Source of the DNA: Rhodocyclaceae bacterium
GTDB taxonomy: Bacteria; Pseudomonadota; Gammaproteobacteria; Burkholderiales; Rhodocyclaceae
Assembly: GCA_016791085.1 (NCBI GenBank)
Contig: JAEUNN010000481.1
Location: forward strand, 1 to 17,304
Reading direction: 5' to 3'
DNA length: 17,304 bases
The notes beneath the pieces are model-generated. The model was not told where the DNA came from. It searched no databases and saw only the letters and a program-made list of their open reading frames with translations. Both the position numbers and the translations under genes were made by a program. Positions 6,502 to 13,865 of the stretch are shown one piece after another. Numbering within the stretch: position 1 is the first letter of the stretch; every line of letters begins with the position of its first letter.

Positions 6502-8225
6502 AAGCCGCCACGGCGCTGCCGCTGGGCCAGCAACTGATCGCGCGCGGGCTGGTGAGCGAAGACCAGTTGCGCATCGCGCTCATGGAGCAGGATCGCAACA
6601 ACCTGCCGCTGGGCAAGCTGCTGGTGCGCCTGGGTTTCGTGTCCGAAGCCGCGCTGCGCGACGCGCTGGGCGAAGTGCATGGCCAGCGCACGGTGGACCT
6701 CGCGCACACCCTGGCCGACCGTGAAGCGCTCGCGCTGGTGCCGCAGGACCTGGCGCGCCGTCACCACCTGCTGGCCTTGTCCTGGCAGCCCGCAGCGCGC
6801 CGCCTGACCGTCGCCAGCGCAGACGGCAACGACTTGCTGGCCATGGACCAGTTGCGCGCGCGCCTGCCCGCGGGCACCCAGATCGAAACCCTCATCGCGG
6901 GCGAATCCGACATCGCGCGCGCCATCGATCGCTACTACGGATTCGACCTGTCGCTGGACGGCATACTCAACGAAATCGAAACCGGGCGCGCCGATCCGCG
7001 CATGGCCGGGTCGGCCGCGAACGAATACAGCCAGCCCGTGGTGCGCCTGGTGGACGCGCTGCTGTCGGATGCCGTCAAGCGCGGCGCCTCCGACCTGCAT
7101 TTCGAACCCGAAGAAAGTTTTCTGCGCATACGCCTGCGCATAGACGGCATCCTGCACCAGGTGCGCGCGCTGCATCAGTCCTACTGGCCGGCCATGGCCG
7201 TGCGCCTCAAGGTGATGTCCGGCCTCAACATTGCCGAGACGCGCGCGCCCCAGGACGGCCGCATCACGCTCAATACCAACGGCCGGCTGGTGGATTTCCG
7301 CGTGTCCGCGCAACCTACGCTGCACGGCGAAAACATTGTGCTGCGCATCCTGGACCGCGAGCGCGGCATCGTGGCGCTGGACGCGCTGGGCCTCGCGGAT
7401 GGTCAGCTGGACATGCTCAAACTCATGCTGGCGCGGCCGTCCGGCATCATCCTCGTGACCGGCCCCACCGGCAGCGGCAAAACCACCACGCTGTATTCGG
7501 TGCTGTCGGCCATCAGTTCCGAGTCCATCAACGTCATGACGCTGGAAGACCCGGTCGAATACCCGCTGCCGCTGATACGCCAGACTTCGGTGGCCGACGC
7601 CGTGAAGCTCGATTTCGCGAACGGCATACGTTCCATCATGCGCCAGGACCCGGACGTCATCCTGGTCGGCGAAATACGCGACACCGACACCGCGCAGATG
7701 GCCTTCCGCGCCGCCATGACCGGCCACCAGGTGTTTTCCACCCTGCACACCAATTCCGCGCTGGGCGCCATACCGCGCCTTTTAGACCTGGGCATATTGC
7801 CGGACATACTGGCCGGCAACGTGATAGGCGTGATCGGCCAGCGCCTGTTGCGCCGGCTGTGCCCGGAATGTCGCAGGCCCTGCCCGGCCGACGCGGCGGA
7901 ACTGCAAGTGCTGGGCTGGCGCGAAGACCGCCCGGCGCCCACGCTGTTTCGCGGCGCCGGCTGCGCCCAGTGCCACCACCAGGGCTATCGCGGGCGCCTG
8001 GCCATCATGGAAATCATGCGCCTGGACGCGGATATCGACGACCTCATCGCGCGCCGCGCCCTGCCGCGCGAACTGCGCGCCGCGGCGCGCGCCAAAGGCT
8101 TCCGCAGCCTGGCCGACGACGGTTTGCGGCGGGTGCTGGACGGCTCCACCTCGCTCGCGGAACTGACCCGCGTGGTGGACCTGACCGACCGCATGTCGGC
8201 CGCGGCCGGCGACTGGGCCGCCTGA
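6498..8225 (+). CDS. mshE: MSHA pilus assembly ATPase MshE
   Basis: A 575-residue GspE/PilB-family hexameric ATPase that powers pilin extraction and polymerisation at the inner membrane. The N-terminus has the MshEN repeat, two 24-residue motifs (8-31 and 37-60) with a 5-residue spacer; in Vibrio MshE this binds cyclic di-GMP. The ATPase core has Walker A GPTGSGKT (322-329), the Asp box MTLEDPVEY (347-355), Walker B ILVGEIRD (388-395) and the His box TGHQVFSTLHTN (408-419). A zinc-type tetracysteine follows, CPEC (455-458) and CAQC (489-492). The ATG at 6498 overlaps the TPR gene stop (ATGA); the frame is open far upstream but the homology begins here. All catalytic residues look intact. In both MshEN motifs the usual leading Arg is Pro, and the last Gln of motif 2 is Val. 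Confidence 0.95.
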   Translation: MKAATALPLGQQLIARGLVSEDQLRIALMEQDRNNLPLGKLLVRLGFVSEAALRDALGEVHGQRTVDLAHTLADREALALVPQDLARRHHLLALSWQPAARRLTVASADGNDLLAMDQLRARLPAGTQIETLIAGESDIARAIDRYYGFDLSLDGILNEIETGRADPRMAGSAANEYSQPVVRLVDALLSDAVKRGASDLHFEPEESFLRIRLRIDGILHQVRALHQSYWPAMAVRLKVMSGLNIAETRAPQDGRITLNTNGRLVDFRVSAQPTLHGENIVLRILDRERGIVALDALGLADGQLDMLKLMLARPSGIILVTGPTGSGKTTTLYSVLSAISSESINVMTLEDPVEYPLPLIRQTSVADAVKLDFANGIRSIMRQDPDVILVGEIRDTDTAQMAFRAAMTGHQVFSTLHTNSALGAIPRLLDLGILPDILAGNVIGVIGQRLLRRLCPECRRPCPADAAELQVLGWREDRPAPTLFRGAGCAQCHHQGYRGRLAIMEIMRLDADIDDLIARRALPRELRAAARAKGFRSLADDGLRRVLDGSTSLAELTRVVDLTDRMSAAAGDWAA

Positions 8226-8244
8226 ACGGCCTCCGGGCGCGGCC

Positions 8245-9450
8245 ATGAGCATCCACCGCTACAAAGCCGTCAATGCCGACGGACGCGTCGTGCACGGCCA
8301 GATCGAAGCCGCCAACGCGGTCGACCTGGAGCTGCGGCTTGCCCACATGGGGCTGGATTTCGTATCCGGTGCGCCGGAACGCCGCCGCTTCCGCCTGGGC
8401 CGCCGGCGCAACCTGCCGCGGCGCGAACTGATTGCCTTCTGTTTTCACCTCGAACAACTGCAGAAGGTCGGCATAGGCATGCTCGAAGCGCTGTCCGATC
8501 TGCGTGCCTCCACCGAACACGAGGGCATGCGCGGCGTGATCAATGCGGTATTCGAAAGCGTACAGGGCGGGCGCACCTTGTCGCAGGCGCTGGACGAACA
8601 CCCGCGCGCCTTCAGCCGGGTGTTCTGCGCCCTCGTGCGCGCCGGCGAAACCAGCGGCACCTTGCCGCAGGTGCTGCGCGAACTGACCGAAGCGCTCAAA
8701 TGGGAAGACGAACTGGCCGCCCACACGCGCTCGCTGGTCGCCTATCCGGCGTTCGCGGGCCTGGTGCTGCTGGCCGTGACGGGCATCCTGGTGTTTGTCG
8801 TGGTGCCCGAACTGGCCCACTTCCTGCGCGCCATGGGCGGCGAACTGCCCTGGCAGACGCGCGCGCTGATCGCGCTGGCAGAATTCCTGCGCGTCGCCTG
8901 GCCGCTGTTGCTGCTGCTGCCGGCCGCCGCCGTGGCGGCGCTGCGCGTCGCTTACGAATACAACGGCGCGGTGCGCTATCAGAGCGACCGGCTCAAACTG
9001 CGCCTGCCGCTGGTGGGGCCGGTGCTGCACAAAATCATACTGGCGCGGCTCAGTTCGGTATTCGCCATGATGTACGCGGCCGGCATCGCCGTGACCGACA
9101 TCGTGCGCCAGTCCGAAGAAGCCGCCGGCAACGCGGTCATGCGCGACGCCCTGCGCCGCGCCGGCGCACTCATCCACGAAGGCCAGAATCTGACCCAGGC
9201 GTTCCAGGCGGCCGGACTGTTTCCGCCGCTGGTGTTGCGCATGCTCAGGGTGGGCGAAGCCACCGGCGGCCTCGACAACGCGCTCGCCAACGCCGCCTAT
9301 TTCTATCACCGCGACGTGCGCGAATCGATCGCGCGCGCCCAGGCCGTGGTCGAGCCGCTGTTGAGCGTCATGCTGGGTCTGTTGCTGCTCATGGTGGCCA
9401 TGTCGGTGCTGGGCCCGGTGTTCGACATGCTGGGCAAACTGCGCATCTGA
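8245..9450 (+). CDS. mshG: inner-membrane platform protein MshG (GspF/PilC family)
   Basis: A 401-residue GspF/PilC-type polytopic protein, the inner-membrane platform that couples the ATPase to pilin assembly. The N-terminus YKAVNADGRVVHGQIEA (6-22) is typical of the family. Two GspF domains follow, about 60-185 and 262-385, each with the LVRAGETSGTLPQVL (130-144) or MLRVGEATGGLDNAL (333-347) signature. Membrane segments are at about 168-190, 213-235 and 368-392. Start ATG 8245 lies 19 nt after the mshE stop and gives the family N-terminus; the ribosome binding site is weak. Length and domain order are normal. It sits directly after mshE, as in Vibrio msh operons. Confidence 0.93.
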   Translation: MSIHRYKAVNADGRVVHGQIEAANAVDLELRLAHMGLDFVSGAPERRRFRLGRRRNLPRRELIAFCFHLEQLQKVGIGMLEALSDLRASTEHEGMRGVINAVFESVQGGRTLSQALDEHPRAFSRVFCALVRAGETSGTLPQVLRELTEALKWEDELAAHTRSLVAYPAFAGLVLLAVTGILVFVVVPELAHFLRAMGGELPWQTRALIALAEFLRVAWPLLLLLPAAAVAALRVAYEYNGAVRYQSDRLKLRLPLVGPVLHKIILARLSSVFAMMYAAGIAVTDIVRQSEEAAGNAVMRDALRRAGALIHEGQNLTQAFQAAGLFPPLVLRMLRVGEATGGLDNALANAAYFYHRDVRESIARAQAVVEPLLSVMLGLLLLMVAMSVLGPVFDMLGKLRI

Positions 9451-9456
9451 ACCGCC

Positions 9457-10959
9457 ATGTCCGACGCGCGCCTGCTCTACATGTTCGACCAGGGCCTCGC
9501 GGCCTATCGTGCCGTGGGCGGCCGCCTGCAGGCGGAGGCCGAATTCGCCAACGACGCCGAAGGCCAGGCGCAATTCGCGGCTTATGTGGCGGAGCGCCGC
9601 GACAGCGTGTACAGCGTGCTGGCGGACCTGAGCGAAGAGGCCTATCACTTCGAAAAAGTGCCTTTCGTGCGCGGCGCGGACCGCAAGGCCCTATTCACGC
9701 GCAAGCTCGCACAATTCGTGTATGGCTCGCCGTATAGCGTGGTGATTTCGCACGGGCGCGAAAAAACCGGCCGCCGCGACGAGCGCGTGGTGTTCACCGG
9801 GCTGGCCCGGCCCGGGCAATTCGAGCCCTGGCTGCACGCCATCACGCAGCACGAAGCCGCGCTGGCCGCGCTGCACAGTCTGCCCATGGTCAGCACGGCA
9901 TTGCTGCAAGCCCTGAAATGCCGCGACGAACGTCTGCTGCTGGTGTGCCGCACACGCGCCGGCCTGCGCCAGTGCTATTTCGAACACGGAGTGCTGCGCC
10001 TCGCGCGCCTCACGCCGGCGGCCCTGCTGTCGGGCCAGGCCGAAACCGGCGCGGCGCTGCAGGAAGCGCGCCGGGTTTGCCACTACCTCGCCGGCCAGCG
10101 CGCATTCGCGCGCGACGTCGTGCTGCCGGTGCTGTTCCTGCTGCCGGACGCCGAGTGCGCGCAGCTTGCGAACGCCGGTCTGGACGAGCCCGAACTGCGC
10201 GCCCTGCCCCTGGCGCTGGGCGAGGCCGCCGCGCGCTGCGGATTGCAGCCGCCGCCCGGCGACGGCTTGAGCGATACCCTGTTCCTGCACCTGATGCGCA
10301 AACATCCGCCGCGGCGCCAATTGGCCGGCCCGGCTTTGCGGCGCTTCGACGCCTTGCGGCGCCTGCGCCGCAGCATACCGCTCGCGGCCGCCGTGGCCTG
10401 TGCCGGCGCCGTGGCCGCCGCGGGCTTGTTGCTCTGGCAGGCGGCCGGTCTGGACCAACAAACCCACGCATTGCAGGCCGAGGCCGCGCGCGTGCAAGCC
10501 GACCTGGCCAGCCTGGAGCGCGCGCTGCCGGCGCCGCCTTTTGCATCCGACACCATGGCGCGCGCGGTGGCCGGGCTGGAAACCCTGGAGCGCGGCAATT
10601 TCGCGCCGCGCCTGTTGCTTGCGCCCTTGTCGCGCAGCCTGGATCGCTTTCCCGACATAGAACTGCAAAGCCTGGAATGGGCTTTGCTGCCGCCGCGCGC
10701 GGCATCCGCCACGCTGCCCGCGCGCGGTCCGCAAGCCAGCCTGACGGTGCATGCCGACCTCGCCGCCAGTGCCGCAGACGATATGCGCGGCGGCCTGGAC
10801 CGCGTCGCCGCCTTCGCCGACGATTTGCGCGGCCAGGGCGTGGAAGTGGCCATATTGCGCCAGCCTTTCGACCTGGACGCCGGCGTCGCGCTGCGTGCCG
10901 CTGCAGAACTGCCGCAGGCGCCGCGCTTCGCAGTCCGCTTGCTGGCAGGCGGATCATGA
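9457..10959 (+). CDS. MshI-like protein: PilM-like cytoplasmic region plus PilN-like membrane region
   Basis: A 500-residue protein. Residues 1-300 are soluble and resemble the betaproteobacterial pilus-operon proteins that stand in the place of MshI/PilM: YGSPYSVVISHGREKTGRRDE (about 89-109), LLLVCRTRAGLRQCYFEHG (160-178). I see no clear actin-type phosphate motifs, so nucleotide binding is doubtful. One membrane segment (about 307-328) follows a basic cluster RRLRRS, then a coiled coil (333-356) and an alpha/beta region (395-496) as in PilN or GspL C-termini. It would therefore combine the PilM and PilN roles: a cytoplasmic contact to the motor and a periplasmic alignment domain. The gene starts 6 nt after mshG and ends in an ATGA overlap with the PilO-like gene. 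The mshI name is inferred from order. Confidence 0.72.
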   Translation: MSDARLLYMFDQGLAAYRAVGGRLQAEAEFANDAEGQAQFAAYVAERRDSVYSVLADLSEEAYHFEKVPFVRGADRKALFTRKLAQFVYGSPYSVVISHGREKTGRRDERVVFTGLARPGQFEPWLHAITQHEAALAALHSLPMVSTALLQALKCRDERLLLVCRTRAGLRQCYFEHGVLRLARLTPAALLSGQAETGAALQEARRVCHYLAGQRAFARDVVLPVLFLLPDAECAQLANAGLDEPELRALPLALGEAAARCGLQPPPGDGLSDTLFLHLMRKHPPRRQLAGPALRRFDALRRLRRSIPLAAAVACAGAVAAAGLLLWQAAGLDQQTHALQAEAARVQADLASLERALPAPPFASDTMARAVAGLETLERGNFAPRLLLAPLSRSLDRFPDIELQSLEWALLPPRAASATLPARGPQASLTVHADLAASAADDMRGGLDRVAAFADDLRGQGVEVAILRQPFDLDAGVALRAAAELPQAPRFAVRLLAGGS

Positions 10960-11534
10960 ACATTGCCGTCGAATGGCGCCACCTGCGCGCCAGCCTGTTG
11001 TCGGCAGCCGTGCTGGCGCTGGCCGGGGCGGCCACGCTGGCCTATGCGCTGCACGCCCGAACCGGCGCGGAAACGCAATTGCAGGCCGCGCGCGATGCGC
11101 TGTTGCGCGCGCGCCAAACGCTTGCCGGCGCCCGCGACGAGGCCGAACTGCAGAAGCGGCGCATCGCGCAATTCGAAGCCCTGCGCGCGCGCCGCCTGGT
11201 CGGGCCGGAACAGCGCGTGGAATGGCTGGAATTGCTGCAGAGCCTGGGCGCCGCGCGCCACCTGGCCGAACTGCGTTTCGATCTGGGCACGCAACATCCC
11301 ATCGAAGCCGAATGGGTCGATCCCGACGCGGGCCAGTTGCAAATCATGGTGAGCACCATGCGGCTCGACTTCCCGCTCGACCACGAAATGCTCATGTTCG
11401 ATCTGTTGCAGGACCTCGCCGCGCACGCGCCAGCACTCGTGCGCACGCGCAACTGCCTGTTGCGGCGCGACGGCGAGAGCCTGCGCGGCGAGTGCCGCAT
11501 AGACTGGATAAGCTGGCAGGTGCGCCATGCGTAA
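10956..11534 (+). CDS. PilO/MshJ-like bitopic inner-membrane protein
   Basis: A 192-residue protein with a short cytoplasmic N-terminus, one membrane segment (about 14-34), an Ala/Arg/Gln-rich coiled coil (38-76) and a compact C-terminal domain (about 85-190). That architecture is that of PilO, GspM and MshJ, which heterodimerise with the PilN/GspL-like partner. The start is the ATG in an ATGA overlap with the previous gene; GGCAGGCGG just upstream is a fair ribosome binding site. The frame is open far upstream, but that part lies antiparallel or out of frame inside the MshI-like gene and has no homology. The two cysteines (Cys167, Cys180) near the C-terminus could pair. Assignment rests on architecture and position. 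Confidence 0.7.
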   Translation: MNIAVEWRHLRASLLSAAVLALAGAATLAYALHARTGAETQLQAARDALLRARQTLAGARDEAELQKRRIAQFEALRARRLVGPEQRVEWLELLQSLGAARHLAELRFDLGTQHPIEAEWVDPDAGQLQIMVSTMRLDFPLDHEMLMFDLLQDLAAHAPALVRTRNCLLRRDGESLRGECRIDWISWQVRHA

Positions 11535-11895
11535 ATGTCTGGCCGGCACGGCCGCGCTGGCGCTGGCCCTGTATTGCGCGAGCGCCGGCGCGCAGGAAAT
11601 CGGGCGCCTGTTTTTCACGCCGGCCGAACGCGCCGCGCGCGACGAATTGCGCCTGCACCCGCCCCAAGCGGCCGCGCCCGTGCCCACGCCGCCGTCGGTG
11701 AATGGCGTGGTGCGCCGCTCCGCCGGGCCGCCCACGCTGTGGCTGGATGGCATCGCCCATGATCTGGCCGGCGCACGCGCGCGCGGCGTGGTGCTGGGCC
11801 GGCGCGCCGGCGAAGTGCTGTGGCGGCACGGCGCCCAACTTTCCAGCCTGCCGGTCGGCAGCGTTCCGGCCGGGCGCGCCGGGTCCGATGAATAA
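11527..11895 (+). CDS. small exported protein, MshK/PilP-like
   Basis: A 122-residue protein with a signal peptide (Met-Arg-Lys, hydrophobic core 6-18, likely cleavage after Ala-Gly-Ala before Gln23). The mature part has a conserved-looking beta segment VNGVVRRSAGPPTLWLDG (58-75), which resembles the pilotin-like periplasmic linkers (MshK, PilP, GspC homology region) in using a short beta strand-turn-strand for secretin contact. It overlaps the previous gene by 8 nt and the next by 8 nt. By position it would be MshK, linking the inner-membrane alignment proteins to the MshL secretin; by sequence alone I would only say exported pilus-operon protein. Confidence 0.66.
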   Translation: MRKCLAGTAALALALYCASAGAQEIGRLFFTPAERAARDELRLHPPQAAAPVPTPPSVNGVVRRSAGPPTLWLDGIAHDLAGARARGVVLGRRAGEVLWRHGAQLSSLPVGSVPAGRAGSDE

Positions 11896-13039
11896 GCGAT
11901 CGCAGCGCGGCCCGCGGCAGGCGCGCGGCGGCGCCCTGCTCATGGCATTCGGCCTCGTATTCATGCTGGGCCTGGTGCTTTTCGTCAGCAATTTGCCGCG
12001 CCGCTCGCCGGATATCGCGGTCAGCGCAAAACTGCTGGCGACCGCGCGCGAAGCGCTCATCGCGCGCGCGGCGGCCGAGGACAACAGCCCGGGCAGTTTG
12101 CCCTGCCCGGATACCGACGGCGACGGCGACGCCGACTACGATCCCGGCGGGGCCAATCCTTGCCGCGGCGCGCTGGGCAGCGCCGCCTTTGTCGGCCACC
12201 TGCCCTGGAAAACCCTGGGCATCGCGCCGCCACGGGACCCTTCCGGCAACTGCATCTGGTACATCCTGGCGGCGCCCTTCCGCAACACCATACGCACCAG
12301 TTGGCGCGGCACGCCGGCGTATCCGGCGATCAACCCGGATACGCCGGCGCCGTTGCGCCTGCACCTGGCCGCAGGTGTGGAAGTCGCGGCGGCCGCCCTG
12401 CTCATCGCACCGGGCCCTCCGCTGCCCGGACAGGCGCGCAGCGGCAATGGCTGCGACGGCGTGGACGCGGCTGCCTGGCTGGATAGCGACGGCGCCAGCG
12501 GCGCGTCCAATGCGAGCGGCGCGCCGGACGGCCTGACGTTCTGGCAGTCCGGCGTCCAGCCGGGCATGAACGACGAAGTGCTGGCGATCACTCCGGACGA
12601 CCTGTTCCGGCTCGTGAACCGGCGCGTGCTGGCCGAAGTAGCCGGCAACGCCGAGGGCAGCCACGGCCTCGCCGGCTATTACCGCAGCCATGGCTATTAC
12701 CCCTATGCCGCCGCGACGCCATCCGGCAATGCGTCACCGGCCCAGCTGGGCCCGGCCGCTCTGCCCTACAACCTGCTGTCCTGGCGCGCGCCCGGCCCAG
12801 CCGAAGCGGTCGCGCCGGCCCTGTGGCTCACCCGCAATGGCTGGCTGGAGCGCATGCGCTATCAGGTTGCGAGCGGCTACGTGCCCGGCAGCCGCTATCC
12901 GCAGGATTGTTCCAGCTGCATCGCACTTGCCGCCGGCGGCGCTGCCCAGGCCGTGCTGGAACTGCCGCTGCGCACCGGCAGCACGGCACAGCCGCTGTGC
13001 GTGGCGAACCCGCTGCTCGCGGGCTGTGCGCGGCCATGA
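11888..13039 (+). CDS. large GspK/PilX-like pilus subunit lacking Glu5, with duplicated minor-pilin core
   Basis: A 383-residue protein with a basic leader (1-14), a hydrophobic helix (15-34) and a large domain. The leader ends Arg-Gly-Gly before ALLMAFGLVF; the Glu at mature position 5 of normal type IV pilins is absent, as in GspK and PilX-type tip subunits. The core 49-240 matches the next gene's product: REALI then LPCPD (71-75), a cysteine plus LPWKTLG (105-111), and MNDEVLAITP (227-236). Residues 258-383 resemble a second copy: GLAGYYRSHGYYP, then PYNLLSW, then GWLERMRYQV. An Asp-rich loop DTDGDGDAD (75-83) resembles calcium loops. Start ATG 11888 is in an 8-nt overlap with the previous stop; the open frame continues upstream without homology. 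It ends ATGA with the minor prepilin. A tip role is inference. Confidence 0.74.
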   Translation: MNKRSQRGPRQARGGALLMAFGLVFMLGLVLFVSNLPRRSPDIAVSAKLLATAREALIARAAAEDNSPGSLPCPDTDGDGDADYDPGGANPCRGALGSAAFVGHLPWKTLGIAPPRDPSGNCIWYILAAPFRNTIRTSWRGTPAYPAINPDTPAPLRLHLAAGVEVAAAALLIAPGPPLPGQARSGNGCDGVDAAAWLDSDGASGASNASGAPDGLTFWQSGVQPGMNDEVLAITPDDLFRLVNRRVLAEVAGNAEGSHGLAGYYRSHGYYPYAAATPSGNASPAQLGPAALPYNLLSWRAPGPAEAVAPALWLTRNGWLERMRYQVASGYVPGSRYPQDCSSCIALAAGGAAQAVLELPLRTGSTAQPLCVANPLLAGCARP

Positions 13040-13764
13040 ACACCACGCGCCGGCGCCCCCGCGCAAGCGGCTTCACGCTGGTCGAAGCGGCCATCGTGCT
13101 GGTGCTGGTGGGGCTATTGGTCGGCGGGCTGGCGATTCCGCTGGCCGCACGCATGGAACAGCGCCACTACGAACAGACGCGCCAGAGCCTGGGCGACATA
13201 CGCGAAGCCTTGCTGGGCTACGCCGCCGCGCGCGGCTATTTGCCCTGCCCGGCGCGCAGCGCCACCGACGGCGCCGAGGACCGCGCGCCCGGCGGCGCCT
13301 GCAATCGCCACAGCGGCCTCCTGCCCTGGCGCAGCCTGGGCACGGGCGATGGCGACGACTGGGGCCGGCAATTCCACTATCGCGTATCCGCGGCGTTTTC
13401 CGACGCGTCCAACCGGCCCAATCTGTTCTCGCACGGCGACCTGCACCTGCGCACGCGCGACGCGGCCGGCAACGCGCAGGAACTGGCCAGCCCGGACGGG
13501 CTGGCGCCGGTGGTGGTGCTGTCGCATGGACCGAACGGCTACTGGGCGACTGGAAAAACCGGGCTGGCGCAGACCGAAGGCCCCGCCACCAACGTGGACG
13601 AACGCCAGAACGCCGCCCCCGGCAGCGACGACCGCGTGGTGTATGCGCGCGCGCCGTCCCGCAACGACGATCCCGCGCGCGGCGGCGCCATCGACGACGA
13701 AGTGCTGTGGATTTCCCCCTATGTGCTGCTGGCGCGGCTCATCCAGGGCGGACGGCTGCCATGA
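13036..13764 (+). CDS. minor type IV prepilin (LPCP/LPW family)
   Basis: A 242-residue prepilin. The leader MNTTRRRPRASG ends in Gly12, followed by FTLVEAAIVLVLVGLLVGG with Glu at mature position 5: a textbook prepilin peptidase site and assembly helix. The globular part has the family pattern: REALLGYAAARG (56-67), YLPCP (68-72), Cys89, LPWRSLG (96-102), DDWGRQFHYRV (107-117) and IDDEVLWIS (219-227). Cys71 and Cys89 could form a disulfide. The same pattern recurs in the preceding, larger subunit. It starts in an ATGA overlap with that gene. The long open frame upstream of 13036 overlaps it out of frame and is ignored. Likely a low-abundance subunit that primes or caps the pilus. Confidence 0.88.
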   Translation: MNTTRRRPRASGFTLVEAAIVLVLVGLLVGGLAIPLAARMEQRHYEQTRQSLGDIREALLGYAAARGYLPCPARSATDGAEDRAPGGACNRHSGLLPWRSLGTGDGDDWGRQFHYRVSAAFSDASNRPNLFSHGDLHLRTRDAAGNAQELASPDGLAPVVVLSHGPNGYWATGKTGLAQTEGPATNVDERQNAAPGSDDRVVYARAPSRNDDPARGGAIDDEVLWISPYVLLARLIQGGRLP

Positions 13765-13801
13765 GCGCCGTGCCCGGGCCGTTCTGCTGCCGCAGCGTAT
13801 G

Positions 13802-13841
13802 TCGCGCGCCGTCCGGACCTTGCGGCCGGCGCCCCGTTTTT
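13802..13841 (+). promoter_or_regulatory. GC-rich stem plus T-run in the leader of the last pilin gene
   Basis: In the 101-nt gap between the minor prepilin stop and the last pilin ATG, GCGCCG (within 13805-13811) can pair with CGGCGC (about 13827-13833), with inner pairing possible, followed after three or four bases by TTTTT (13837-13841). This looks like a weak terminator or an RNA processing and stability hairpin, at the one place in the operon where the genes are not tightly packed. No convincing promoter was found in the gap. Folding was judged by eye. Confidence 0.3.
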
Positions 13842-13853
13842 CCAACCCGCAAC

Positions 13854-13858
13854 AGGAG
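13854..13858 (+). promoter_or_regulatory. ribosome binding site fixing the major pilin start
   Basis: AGGAG lies 7 nt before ATG 13866 but only 1 nt before the in-frame ATG 13860, so 13866 is the likely start. This gives the short leader MKRESG that suits prepilin peptidase. The operon's strongest visible Shine-Dalgarno sits here, as expected for an abundant pilin. Confidence 0.75.
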
Positions 13859-13865
13859 CATGGCA

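Noticed and set aside
8044..9648. 534-codon minus-strand open frame opposite mshE and mshG
   Set aside because: Shadow of mshG; His/Gln/Ala-rich low-complexity translation with no recognisable domain.
10083..11753. 556-codon minus-strand open frame opposite the MshI- and MshJ-like genes
   Set aside because: Ser/Arg/Ala-rich shadow frame; the plus-strand genes have membrane segments, coiled coils and coupled starts that explain the region.
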